Source: Haladaptatus halobius
GTDB lineage: Archaea; Halobacteriota; Halobacteria; Halobacteriales; Haladaptataceae
Length of the DNA stretch: 64,000 nt
Reading direction: 5' to 3'
Assembly (NCBI RefSeq): GCF_020618475.1
Contig: NZ_CP085337.1
Coordinates: 558,001-622,000 of the forward strand
How positions within the stretch are numbered: position 1 is the first letter of the stretch; each line of letters begins with the position of its first letter. The notes under the pieces are model-generated. The model was given only the letters and a program-made list of their open reading frames with translations, had not been told where the DNA came from and did no database searches. Positions 53,612 to 61,756 of this stretch are shown here, piece by piece. A program made the position numbers and the translations under genes.

Positions 53612-54046
53612 GTGACAGAGCGACCCGAAGGCCTGAGTGGGCCACTCGATATTCCAACACTCACTGTGATTGCACAGCGGGCAGCCACACATCCATTAGT
53701 CAGTGATTGGCAGTTCCGGCCAGATTCGATCACGCCGCGCGTTCTCGAACTCCAAGTGGACTCGGAGCAGTATCCAGCGGCGGTTGATGACGTTCGCGTC
53801 GATATTCGATGGTTCGAAGGTGGGGACTACTCCGTCCATTATCTCGAGATATCCGCAGACGAGACGTGGCAATGCCGATGGGATCGCCACCCCAAACCAA
53901 ACGCACCGACTGGACACTTCCATCCACCACCGACTGCAGAAGACACCGTTGAATCTTCACCACTTGATGCCGGTCATCATCTGGACGTCCTCTTTGCCGT
54001 CCTTGACTGGATTGGTGAACAAGTGCAAGAACGCTACGGTGTGTGA
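53612..54046 (+). CDS. TumE-like (DUF6516) protein, possible toxin
   Basis: 144 residues from a GTG start. ELQVDSEQYPAAVDDVRVDI, then GGDYSVHYLEISADETWQCRWDRHPKPNA and GHFHPPPTAEDTVESSPLDAGHHLDVLFAVLDW. The sequence of a strand pair, RWDxHP, HFH and a C-terminal helix resembles TumE/DUF6516 toxins, which are adjacent to HTH antitoxins. Here the partner is truncated. The toxin role is an inference from pattern and pairing. Confidence 0.6.
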   Translation: MTERPEGLSGPLDIPTLTVIAQRAATHPLVSDWQFRPDSITPRVLELQVDSEQYPAAVDDVRVDIRWFEGGDYSVHYLEISADETWQCRWDRHPKPNAPTGHFHPPPTAEDTVESSPLDAGHHLDVLFAVLDWIGEQVQERYGV

Positions 54047-54089
54047 CAACGGCATTAATGTTGAGAGGCCTGCCCCTTCATTATCGTCC

Positions 54090-54734
54090 TCAGTCGGCAT
54101 CCAGTGCGCGCCTCAGCAGATTGCGCTCAGCCCGTTGCAGGTGTTCCGACACCGTCGATTGATCCAGATCAAGTTCGGCAGCGACATCTACGGTCGAAAC
54201 GCGCCGTGGAATCTCGTAATAGCCCATCTTGTGGGCGGTGTGAACGACCTCGCGCTGTCGATGGGTCAAGGAGTCTAGTACACCAGTAGGGCCGTGATAG
54301 TCGGTCATGGCTCGCAAGTCCATCGGGATACCCGCATCAATGTACTGGCCCACCACGTAGGATAGTGCCTCCTGGGTGCCGACGAACGAGATGTCCAGCC
54401 CATGGCTGTTTACTGTTATCTCCTCATTCGACACGTTTAGTTCGTGAAGAGGGGGAAGCTCATTCGTCAAGTCGGGGATATCCAGTTTTATGAGATATCC
54501 GATGTCCGACGTGGCTTGATTCGTGCGTTCCCACCACGCAACATACTCAAGGGCAGACAGCTGCTCTTCGTCGAACGGCCGCTCGACCTGCATCGCCACG
54601 ATTCCACCGGGTCCAGTACAAACTGTTGGACGCCACTCCTTGACGCCTGCTTCACGGCATAGCGAGACGAACTCTTCAAGGCTTGGGTGTGAGAACTCCG
54701 CCGTGGGGATCCGGACGACGGCTTCACGCTTCAT
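54090..54734 (-). CDS. HTH_10 family transcriptional regulator (divergent third copy)
   Basis: 214 residues. HTH_10 end LTHRQREVVHTAHKMGYYEIPRRVSTVDVAAELDLDQSTVSEHLQR. The N-terminal half (VVRIPTAEFSHPSLEEFVSLC) differs from the other two regulators. ATG 54761 is an alternative start. Divergent from the duplicated leader and ABC exporter, so it may control them. Confidence 0.85.
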   Translation of the reverse strand: MKREAVVRIPTAEFSHPSLEEFVSLCREAGVKEWRPTVCTGPGGIVAMQVERPFDEEQLSALEYVAWWERTNQATSDIGYLIKLDIPDLTNELPPLHELNVSNEEITVNSHGLDISFVGTQEALSYVVGQYIDAGIPMDLRAMTDYHGPTGVLDSLTHRQREVVHTAHKMGYYEIPRRVSTVDVAAELDLDQSTVSEHLQRAERNLLRRALDAD

Positions 54735-54816
54735 TGCCCTTGCTCCGTTCGGGAGGTGCATAGACGTTTCGAGACCGACGCTGCCGGCGCATTCTATGAA
54801 TACGTCTATATTATAC

Positions 54817-54902
54817 AGTCCCAGGATAAGGGGTGCTGATGCCTTTCACTTGGCCGTCGTACCGGCAGTCGAGATGACTGGATCGCTGACAACTACGAAC
54901 GA
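54817..54902 (+). repeat. Duplicated leader, copy 1 (partner 55497-55583)
   Basis: The segment starting AGTCCCAGGATAAGGGGTGC aligns without gaps for about 85 bp to 55497-55583. Both can read SPRIRGAD(A/T)FH.AV.P..EM...LTTTN. The second copy leads into the ABC ATPase gene; this one leads into an AHSA1 fragment. Confidence 0.7.
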
Positions 54903-54915
54903 CATCGAGCGGCGA

Positions 54916-55068
54916 GATGACCGCCACAATCACCTTTCAGATGGTCGCCGACGGCACCGAAGTCACCGTCCACCAGGCAAACATCCCCGATACGATCCCC
55001 GACGACGACGCCGAGGCCAGCTTGACCGACTTGCTCGGGAACCTCGCCGACACTGTGGGGGCCTGAAA
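54916..55068 (+). pseudogene. C-terminal remnant of an AHSA1/SRPBCC protein
   Basis: Reads MTATITFQMVADGTEVTVHQ, then IPDDDAEASLTDLLGNLADTV. This is the last ~50 residues of AHSA1-type proteins (compare the intact 59027-59515 product: EMTVTVTFEAIPEGTEVTAR). The start of the fold is missing; the first duplicated leader sits where it should be. Stop is directly before the next AHSA1 gene. Confidence 0.6.
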
Positions 55069-55070
55069 CG

Positions 55071-55487
55071 ATGATCGAAACCAGCGAGATTAGTCTGACC
55101 ATCCGCCGAACGTTCGATGCGCCACGCGAGCGCGTGTTCCGCGCCTTTGTCGACCCCGACGACCTTGAGGCGTGGCAATCGATTGGAGATCTACCTATCG
55201 AGATCCACACGATCGACGCCGAATCCGGGGTTTCGCTCTCAGTGAGTCATTTCTCTGGCGACGATCGCTTCGACTTCGAGGGCGAGTTGCTGGAGGTCGT
55301 CGGAAACGAACGTCTCACCTACACCCTTCGAGGAGTCGATGAACCGTATGATGGCGTTGAGAGCCATATCAGCGTCGAGTTCCGGAACGTCGACGAGGGA
55401 ACCGAAATCGTGGTCACCCAGGAGCAGGTCAATCCTGAGATGGGGAGTGACCTGAAAGCAAGTGACACCGACAGGACGAGAACATAA
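55071..55487 (+). CDS. AHSA1/SRPBCC domain protein, 3'-truncated
   Basis: 138 residues. LTIRRTFDAPRERVFRAFVDPDDLEAW, FDFEGELLEVVGNERLTYTL and EGTEIVVTQEQVNPEM are AHSA1-type. The usual C-terminal helix (GWxxSLxxLAxxL) is absent and replaced by SDTDRTRT just before the second duplicated leader. The fold may therefore be incomplete. AHSA1 proteins bind hydrophobic ligands or regulate ATPases. Confidence 0.75.
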   Translation: MIETSEISLTIRRTFDAPRERVFRAFVDPDDLEAWQSIGDLPIEIHTIDAESGVSLSVSHFSGDDRFDFEGELLEVVGNERLTYTLRGVDEPYDGVESHISVEFRNVDEGTEIVVTQEQVNPEMGSDLKASDTDRTRT

Positions 55488-55496
55488 CGGTGTTAA

Positions 55497-55583
55497 AGAG
55501 TCCCAGAATAAGGGGTGCTGATACCTTCCACTCGGCCGTCATACCGATAGCCGAGATGCCTGAACCGCTGACAACGACAAACA
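55497..55583 (+). repeat. Duplicated leader, copy 2
   Basis: Partner of 54817-54902. It contains the ABC ATPase start at 55556. Substitutions fall at all codon positions, so it may be conserved as DNA or RNA rather than peptide upstream of the ATG. Confidence 0.7.
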
Positions 55584-56629
55584 ACGTTGATAATACGGCA
55601 GCGACCGACTCTAGGCGGGCGATTTCGGCGACTGACCTTCGATTTACCTATCATAACGGGACGACAGCTGTTCGGAACCTGACCCTCGATATTCGTGAGG
55701 GCGAGTTTTTCGGACTCCTCGGCCCGAACGGAGCGGGGAAAACCACACTTATCAAGCTGCTCGTCACGCTACTGAAGCCAACGACCGGTCATGTAACTAT
55801 CAACGGCTTCGACACCGTGGAGCAGCCAGTCGCCGTGCGCAACACTGTCGGGTATACTGCGCAGAACACCAGCGTCGATCCTGAACTCACCGCCAGAGAG
55901 AACCTCCACTATGCCTGTAAGATGTATCATGTTCCGCAGTCAGAGCGAGCCGACCGAATAGCCGACCTCCTCCAGTTGGTCGGTCTGGAGGACGCTGCCG
56001 ACGCACAGACGGACACATTCTCCGGAGGAATGCAAAAGCGGCTCGACGTCGCAACGAGTCTCGTCCATCGCCCACCGCTCGTGTTCCTCGATGAACCCAC
56101 CACGGGGCTCGACCCGAACGCCCGGTTGCGTCTGTGGGAGCACCTCCGGGAGATCAACGCCCAGGGGACCACCGTCTTTCTCACGACCCAGTATCTCGAA
56201 GAAGCCGACAATCTCTGTAATCGGCTCGCGGTGATCGCAGACGGAGAGCTCATCGCGCAGGGCTCACCCGCAGAACTGAAACAGCAGGTTGGGGGCGATA
56301 CGTTGGAGATTACTCTCGAAACCACGACTCCCACCGATGTCGAGCGGGCACGGGAGGCAGTCTTCGAAACCGGCCATCTTAGTGAAGATGCCCACGTCGG
56401 GCTTACACGGGACGGCCTCGTCATCTCGTCGATGCGGACACGACAGATCGGAACGAAATTACTCGTGGCCCTCGAAGAACGTGACTTCACCGTGACACGA
56501 TTCGATGTGCGGTCACCAACCCTCGACGACGTCTTCCTGACGCTCACTGGTGGGACGCTCGACGATACCCACCACCAGGAGCCAGCCGCATCGAGTCCAG
56601 AACACGCCAACGACGAGGTGGATGAATGA
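55556..56629 (+). CDS. ABC exporter ATPase (DrrA/CcmA type)
   Basis: 357 residues. Walker A GPNGAGKTTLIKLL, Q-loop YTAQNTSVDPELTARENL, signature FSGGMQKRLDVATSL, Walker B LVFLDEPTTGLDP, H-loop FLTTQYLEEAD. A C-terminal DUF4162-like domain (LAVIADGELIAQGSPAELKQ...LDDVFLTLTG) is typical of drug and lipid exporters. ATG 55556 (MPEPLTTTNN) is chosen; an in-frame ATG at 55490 lies in the leader. Overlaps the permease start by four bases. Confidence 0.92.
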   Translation: MPEPLTTTNNVDNTAATDSRRAISATDLRFTYHNGTTAVRNLTLDIREGEFFGLLGPNGAGKTTLIKLLVTLLKPTTGHVTINGFDTVEQPVAVRNTVGYTAQNTSVDPELTARENLHYACKMYHVPQSERADRIADLLQLVGLEDAADAQTDTFSGGMQKRLDVATSLVHRPPLVFLDEPTTGLDPNARLRLWEHLREINAQGTTVFLTTQYLEEADNLCNRLAVIADGELIAQGSPAELKQQVGGDTLEITLETTTPTDVERAREAVFETGHLSEDAHVGLTRDGLVISSMRTRQIGTKLLVALEERDFTVTRFDVRSPTLDDVFLTLTGGTLDDTHHQEPAASSPEHANDEVDE

Positions 56630-57477
56630 GGATTGCCGACGTAGGTGAGTACTTTCAACGCTTTCCCGTACCAAAGAGCGCTGTCCTGCAGGATATCTGG
56701 ACGAATTTCGAACGGTGGAATCTGAAAGCGATCAGAAATCCGTTCACGCTAACGATCTCGTTAGTCATGCCAATCATCTGGCTCGCGGGCTACACCCAGG
56801 TGTTCAAATCGTTAACGCTGCTTCCGGGCTTCCCTGCCGAAAGCTATCTGGCGTTTTTCTCTCCAGCGGTCATCATCGTCATGGCGATGTTCGCCGCCGC
56901 CACGTCCGGGATGGGCCTCGTTGATGATATGGACACTGGAATCTTTAACAAACAACTCGTCTCACCAATGAACCGGAGTGCGATGGTCGTGGGGAAGATC
57001 TGTTCCGAGGCGCTCCGTCTCGCGGTGCAGGTCCTCTTTCTGCTCGCACTAGCAATGGTGCTTGGAGCGCACGTCGTCACGGGACTCGGCGGGATTGTCG
57101 CGATCGTCCTGATCGCTGAGTTGTTCAGTTTCGTCTTCGTCGCGTTCTCGAATATCGTTGGACTCGTGACGCACCGCTCGGACGCGACCGCTCTCGTAAG
57201 CAACTTTATCACGCTCCCGTTGGTGTTTCTGAGCTCGTCGTTTGTACCGAGGTCGCTCCTTCCAACGTGGATCCAGACCATCAGCACGTTCAACCCCGTG
57301 ACCTACGGAGTGACTGCAATCCGAGTACTTATGCTCGATGGGTGGGTGTGGACGACGATCGGACCAGCCGTCGTGGTGCTCGTCGTGTTCGATCTCGTAC
57401 TTGGGGGAATCGCTGTCGTACTGCTTCGTCGTGCGACAGATAGCGAGACCACGCTGGGAGTAGGGGGACACCGATGA
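56626..57477 (+). CDS. ABC-2 type permease (DrrB type)
   Basis: 283 residues with six hydrophobic segments: IWLAGYTQVFKSL, LAFFSPAVIIVMAMFAA, LALAMVLGAHVV, AELFSFVFVAFSNIVGLVT, LPLVFLSSSFVPRSLLP and VVVLVVFDLVLGGIAVVLL. Pattern of ABC2_membrane proteins (FxSNIxG...FLSSSFxPxxxLP). With the upstream ATPase it forms a multidrug or lipid exporter. Overlaps the monooxygenase start by four bases. Confidence 0.92.
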   Translation: MRIADVGEYFQRFPVPKSAVLQDIWTNFERWNLKAIRNPFTLTISLVMPIIWLAGYTQVFKSLTLLPGFPAESYLAFFSPAVIIVMAMFAAATSGMGLVDDMDTGIFNKQLVSPMNRSAMVVGKICSEALRLAVQVLFLLALAMVLGAHVVTGLGGIVAIVLIAELFSFVFVAFSNIVGLVTHRSDATALVSNFITLPLVFLSSSFVPRSLLPTWIQTISTFNPVTYGVTAIRVLMLDGWVWTTIGPAVVVLVVFDLVLGGIAVVLLRRATDSETTLGVGGHR

Positions 57478-58586
57478 CGTCGAGAGCCACACAACACGTC
57501 GAGACGGTCGTGATCGGTGGGGGTCAGGCCGGGTTGGCCATGGGCTACTACCTCGCACAACACGACCACTCGTTCGTGATCCTCGACGCTGGGAGCCGCG
57601 TGGGTGACGCCTGGCGCACCCGCTGGGACTCGCTACGGCTGTTCATTCCGGCCGGCCTCAGCAACCTGCCGGGAATGCAGTTCCCCGCTGCGAACGCCTA
57701 CTTTCCGACCAAAGACGAAATGGCCGACTACTTGGCGTCGTATGTCGACCGGTTCGACCTGCCAGTACAGCTCGACACGAGAGTCGAGTCGCTCACCCAG
57801 AACGGCGATCGCTACGTGCTCGATGCCGGTACGAAGCGCATCACGGCGGGTCACGTCGTGGTGGCGACCGGGCCATATCACCATCCGCACGTCCCTGCGT
57901 TCGCCCCGCAACTTGCCCCGTCGATCACCCAGCTCCATTCGAGCGAGTACCAGAACCCCGACCAGCTACCCTCGGGGGACGTTCTCGTCGTCGGTGCTGG
58001 CAACTCGGGAGCCGAGATCGCCATCGAGCTCGCTGCTGACCGACGTGTGTGGCTCTCCGGGCCGGACACTGGCCACCTCCCGAAATGGGATGCCGATGAC
58101 CTCCCTCGCTGGTTGTTTTGGTTTGACGGGCGCATCTTCCAGTGGCTGTTCAGCGATTTGCTGACTGTTGATACGTGGATCGGTCGAAAGCTGAAAAAGC
58201 GTGGTCAGGAAGGAGGCGACCCGTTGATTCGTCTCACACCCGAAGACCTCCAACAGGTAGGCGTCAAGCGGGTTCCCCGAGTGAAGGAGGTGGTAAACGG
58301 CACGCCACGTCTCGAGGACGGGCGACTCCTCGACGTGGACGCCGTGATTTGGGCAACGGGGTTCCGCCCGGACTTCAGCTGGATTGCGGTTCCTGGCCTG
58401 AGCCGTGATGATGACGGCTCCCCAATTCACGACCGAGGAGTTGTGGAAGATGAACCAGGACTGTACTTCCTCGGCCTGCCCTACCAGCGTTCGCTCGTTT
58501 CGGCCACGCTCGTCGGTGTTGGTGCTGATGCTCGGTATATCGATGCCCGGATACAAACGCGAACCGACGCTGGCGAGACGGAATGA
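57474..58586 (+). CDS. Flavin-containing monooxygenase-like protein coupled to an ABC exporter
   Basis: 370 residues. TVVIGGGQAGLAMGYYLAQH, DSLRLFIPAGLSNLPGMQFP, VLVVGAGNSGAEIAIELA and WATGFRPDFSWIAVPG. Paralogue of 36655-37794. Translationally coupled to the permease, suggesting that oxidation and export of the same compound are linked. The gene faces the ArsR operon on the other strand. Confidence 0.9.
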   Translation: MTSRATQHVETVVIGGGQAGLAMGYYLAQHDHSFVILDAGSRVGDAWRTRWDSLRLFIPAGLSNLPGMQFPAANAYFPTKDEMADYLASYVDRFDLPVQLDTRVESLTQNGDRYVLDAGTKRITAGHVVVATGPYHHPHVPAFAPQLAPSITQLHSSEYQNPDQLPSGDVLVVGAGNSGAEIAIELAADRRVWLSGPDTGHLPKWDADDLPRWLFWFDGRIFQWLFSDLLTVDTWIGRKLKKRGQEGGDPLIRLTPEDLQQVGVKRVPRVKEVVNGTPRLEDGRLLDVDAVIWATGFRPDFSWIAVPGLSRDDDGSPIHDRGVVEDEPGLYFLGLPYQRSLVSATLVGVGADARYIDARIQTRTDAGETE

Positions 58587-58610
58587 GCCATCCCGTGGTC
58601 TCGGTGTCAG

Positions 58611-59030
58611 TCAGGCCTCGGCGACCACAGCCTCTAGGTTGTCGAGGATGTTCCCCCAGCCCTCCGAGGCTCCATCGACCATCTGGGCGTCGGGGAGTTC
58701 GTGGGTGAGGACGACCTCGGTTCCGTCGTTCGCGTCGTAGAACTCGTAGGTGACGCGGTTCACGCCCTACGGGGTTTCCTCGACGGTTACGATGCGCTCG
58801 TTCTCGACGACCTCCTCGAACGTTCCTTCGTTGGTCATCTGGTGCTCCTCAGCCGTCCAGCGAACCGACATCTCGCCGCCAGGCACGAGGTCAAGCGCGT
58901 GAACCTCCGCCTCCATACCAGTCGGCACGAACCACTGCTCCAGCTCATCGGGATCCATGAATGCCCGCCACACGCGCTCACGGGGTGCGTCGAACGTTCG
59001 CCGGACAGTCAGCTGATTGTCGTCGCTCAT
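58611..59030 (-). pseudogene. AHSA1/SRPBCC gene interrupted by a nonsense codon
   Basis: From ATG 59030: MSDDNQLTVRRTFDAPRERV and MSVRWTAEEHQMTNEGTFEE up to VEETP, then TAG (58767-58769, rc), then in the same frame GVNRVTYEFYDANDGTEVVL and SEGWGNILDNLEAVVAEA to a stop at 58611. One base change separates it from an intact 139-residue gene. It is the last gene in the ArsR operon, overlapping the previous AHSA1 gene by four bases. Confidence 0.85.
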
Positions 59031-59515
59031 TCGTCGTCCTCCAACAGCGCTGCCAGGTTCGCGAGGGAGTCGTTCCACCCCTCGTTGGCGTCGCTCGGGG
59101 GAATGGCCTCGGGGATTTCCTCCTGGCGGGCGGTGACCTCAGTCCCCTCGGGGATCGCCTCGAAGGTGACCGTCACCGTCATCTCGCTGGCCATCTCGGG
59201 GTCGTCGGTCTCGAACTCGTCGGTGTAGACGATGCGTTCACCAGGCACCAGCTCCAGGTAGGTGCCGCCGAAGGTCGAGCCGTACTCGGCGAGTTCCTCG
59301 GTCTCCCCCGTGAACGTCATGCGGTACGTCCCGCCCACCTTGTGTTTAAGATGGTGAACCTCGGCGGAGAAGCCGGTCGGCGGGAGCCACTGGGCGAGCT
59401 GATCCGGGTCGAGGAAGGCCTCGTAGACCCGCTCGGGCGGTGCTTCGATGACGCGGCTCACGGTGATGCTCCGTCCTTCGTCCGCCGCATTCGCGTTCGG
59501 CGGTCCGCCGCTCAT
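59027..59515 (-). CDS. AHSA1/SRPBCC domain protein
   Basis: 162 residues, intact. ITVSRVIEAPPERVYEAFLDPDQLAQWLPP, GGTYRMTFTGETEELAEYGSTFGGTYLELVPGERIVYTDEF, then TVTVTFEAIPEGTEVTARQ and the closing helix EGWNDSLANLAALLEDD. Hydrophobic-ligand or co-chaperone-type fold. ATGA overlaps on both sides. Confidence 0.9.
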   Translation of the reverse strand: MSGGPPNANAADEGRSITVSRVIEAPPERVYEAFLDPDQLAQWLPPTGFSAEVHHLKHKVGGTYRMTFTGETEELAEYGSTFGGTYLELVPGERIVYTDEFETDDPEMASEMTVTVTFEAIPEGTEVTARQEEIPEAIPPSDANEGWNDSLANLAALLEDDE

Positions 59516-60069
59516 TCGTCGTCCTCCGTCGCGGGCTCGTAGGTGAGCGAGACGACACCCGAGTCGTACGTTGTCGAATCGACCAAATTCAGAGCAGTCC
59601 GTTCGCCGCCTTCATCGAAGAGACGCTTCCCATCCCCGAGTACCAGGGGATGGACATTGAGCACGAGTTCGTCGAGGAGGCCATAGTCAAACAGCGAACG
59701 GACGAGCGTGCCGCTGCCGACGATTCCGATTCCTTCACCTTCCTGTTGCTTCAGCTCGTCTATCTCTTCCTCGACGTTCCCGGCGATGAGCGTCGAGTTG
59801 TTCCATTCGACGTCCTCGAGTGTCGTCGAGACGACGTACTTGGGGACGTTGTTGATGAACTTCGCGATCGGATTGTCGTCGGGTTGCGTGGGCCAAAAGG
59901 CGGCGAGTTCCTCGTAGGTGACTCGTCCCAACAGTAACGCGTCCGACGACGCCATCCCCGCCGCGTTTGCTTCCTCTAGCTCCTGGGTCGAGTAGGCTGG
60001 AGACCACTCCTCAGGCGATTCCATAACGCCGTCGAGCGACACGGATTCGGTTGCGACTAGCTTCCGCAT
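59512..60069 (-). CDS. Dihydrofolate-reductase-like (RibD_C) protein
   Basis: 185 residues. KLVATESVSLDGVMESPEEW, SDALLLGRVTYEELAAFWP, KYVVSTTLEDVEWNNSTLI, and GIVGSGTLVRSLFDYGLLDELVLNVHPLVLGDGKRLF. Homologue of 33139 and 60153 products. Overlaps the AHSA1 gene start by four bases and starts three bases after a 27-codon remnant. Confidence 0.9.
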   Translation of the reverse strand: MRKLVATESVSLDGVMESPEEWSPAYSTQELEEANAAGMASSDALLLGRVTYEELAAFWPTQPDDNPIAKFINNVPKYVVSTTLEDVEWNNSTLIAGNVEEEIDELKQQEGEGIGIVGSGTLVRSLFDYGLLDELVLNVHPLVLGDGKRLFDEGGERTALNLVDSTTYDSGVVSLTYEPATEDDE

Positions 60070-60072
60070 CGT

Positions 60073-60156
60073 TCAGACCTCCTTCCCGAGGTGGGTGGTC
60101 AGCGAGTCCAAGCTTTCACTCCAGACCGGCTCCATCTCTTTTAGCGAGTCGTTCAT
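60073..60156 (-). pseudogene. 27-codon remnant of an AHSA1 gene between two DHFR-like genes
   Basis: ATG 60156 to TGA 60073: MNDSLKEMEPVWSESLDSLT then THLGKEV. The WSESLDSL pattern is the C-terminal helix of AHSA1 proteins, directly after a start codon, as if an internal deletion removed the domain but kept ATGA coupling to both neighbours. It might now serve just to pass ribosomes along the operon. Confidence 0.55.
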
Positions 60157-60743
60157 TCGTTGTCCTCCTCCTCGGACGGCTCGTAGGTGAGCACGACCAC
60201 GCCCGAGCTGAACGTCTTCATGTCGACGAGACTCATCGTCGTCGGCGCGTTCGCGCCCTTGAAGAGGCGCTTGCCGTTGCCCTGGACGACCGGGTGGACC
60301 ATGAGGCGGTACTCGTCGACGAGGTCGTTCTTCATGAGCGTATCCACGAGTTCGCCGCTCCCGTTGACGAGGATGTCCTTTCCGCCCTCCTGCTTGAGCG
60401 CGGCGACCGCCTCGGCGACATCGCCGTCAATGATCGTGGAGTTGTTCCACTCGGCCTCCTCGAGACTCGTCGAGACGACGTACTTCGGAAGGTTGTTCAT
60501 TCGGTCGGCGAAGCCCGTCTCATCCGTCCGGTCGGGCCAGGCGTCTGCGAATGATTCGTAGGTCGTCCGGCCCAGCAGGAGCGCGCCCGACGCGAATAGT
60601 TCGTCGTGCTTGTACTCCTGCTGTTCCTCGCTGAAGAACGCGAACGACCACTCCTCCGGCGCCTCCATGACGCCGTCGAGCGTCAGGAACTCCGAGACGA
60701 TCAGGTTTCGCTGGGACGATGCGGTGTTAGTATTGTTATTCAT
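60153..60743 (-). CDS. Dihydrofolate-reductase-like (RibD_C) protein
   Basis: 196 residues. NLIVSEFLTLDGVMEAPEEWSFAFF, ASGALLLGRTTYESFADAWP, KYVVSTSLEEAEWNNSTIIDGD, and ILVNGSGELVDTLMKNDLVDEYRLMVHPVVQGNGKRLF. Sits second in the operon, overlapping ArsR by four bases. Confidence 0.9.
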   Translation of the reverse strand: MNNNTNTASSQRNLIVSEFLTLDGVMEAPEEWSFAFFSEEQQEYKHDELFASGALLLGRTTYESFADAWPDRTDETGFADRMNNLPKYVVSTSLEEAEWNNSTIIDGDVAEAVAALKQEGGKDILVNGSGELVDTLMKNDLVDEYRLMVHPVVQGNGKRLFKGANAPTTMSLVDMKTFSSGVVVLTYEPSEEEDNE

Positions 60744-61078
60744 TCTTTATCTTCCTCCAGATGGATGGCCAGCGCGTCGAACCGGTCTTCCCAGAAGACA
60801 CGGTATCGGGTAAGCCATCCAAATGCGGCGCTTAGTGGTGCGGCGTTTAGGTGGCAGCGCCGAACTCGACCGTCCTTCCTGTTGTCGATCAGACCAGCGT
60901 CCTCAAGCACATGGAGGTGCTTGGAGACGGCGGCTAAGGAAACGTCGTGCGGTTCAGCCAGTTCGCTGACGTTCTCCGGCCCGTCAGCCACCTGTTCGAG
61001 GATGGCCCGACGGATGGGGTGTGCCAGCGCCTGGAAGACCGCATCGAGATCGAGGTCGTCCGGCAGTTGTTCAACCAT
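60740..61078 (-). CDS. ArsR family transcriptional regulator
   Basis: 112 residues. wHTH VFQALAHPIRRAILEQVADGPENVSELAEPHDVSLAAVSKHLHVLEDAGLIDNRKDGR. First gene of the five- or six-gene reverse-strand operon. No obvious Cys metal site, so it probably senses a non-metal or is of the SdpR/PadR-like ArsR subtype often paired with AHSA1 genes. It likely represses its own operon through the repeats just upstream. Confidence 0.92.
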   Translation of the reverse strand: MVEQLPDDLDLDAVFQALAHPIRRAILEQVADGPENVSELAEPHDVSLAAVSKHLHVLEDAGLIDNRKDGRVRRCHLNAAPLSAAFGWLTRYRVFWEDRFDALAIHLEEDKE

Positions 61079-61081
61079 CCG

Positions 61082-61127
61082 GTTGAATGAACAACTAGCA
61101 TATACTTAACTCTTTAGTTTAATGAAC
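61082..61127 (-). promoter_or_regulatory. Promoter and candidate ArsR operators
   Basis: Two direct copies of GTTKAATGAAC (61082-61092 and 61117-61127; RC GTTCATTMAAC) flank a TATA-like AAGTATATGC on the reverse strand. The first copy touches the start codon region, and the first codons (GGTTGAACAA) add an inverted match. The arrangement suits autoregulation by the ArsR dimer. Confidence 0.5.
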
Positions 61128-61756
61128 TCGTTATGATGTCTATCGGTTGTTCACCGGATTGGCAGCACATTCACGAAAATTATTACGCTGGATTCGGTCA
61201 TACTCCAGGACGAGACTTGACAGATGTATCCTCTATTCAGCAGGGTATTTTTGGTAGATGATAGGTATATCCCAAAAACAATGTGTTACTAATCTGAGTC
61301 TGCCGAAGAGCGATGCGGCGAGATTTCGGAAGCGGAGACGTGAGACTACTGTCCGAGAATCCCGCATTCGCACCCATATGAACGCTGTATCCATCGCCGG
61401 TACCGGCTCGAACTGTAGCGGATTTAAGTACTCCTGTCCTGAATCCTAAAAAGAAGGACGTTTGTCGGAACGGTTGGCCTCTTATTCCAAACTCGCAATC
61501 CCCGACTCAACCTTACCGTGACACGAGGCGCAGAGCGTGGTTAGGTTCAAAAGTTAATGGGCTTCGCTCGTCTCTCGACGACGACACCGACGCACGGTAC
61601 GGCGCTAGATCGCCTCTGTCCCCGGCTTGGAAGGGTCATGCCACTACACTTATCTGCTACGAAAAAACCGACGACGAGCGGTATCGCCGAACACTTCTCC
61701 AGAAACACCTCGACTCCGGCCGGAGGTTGTTATAGTGAGCAACCGAATTGCAGAGC
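61128..61756. other. Gene-poor region with an HNH endonuclease remnant
   Basis: At 61492-61551 (reverse) the peptide NLTTLCASCHGKVESGIASLE with a stop is the C-terminal Zn/HNH end of HNH endonucleases; nothing upstream continues it. A solo IS5-like end (CTATTCAGCAGG) lies at 61218-61236. Other short frames are not supported. Confidence 0.45.
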
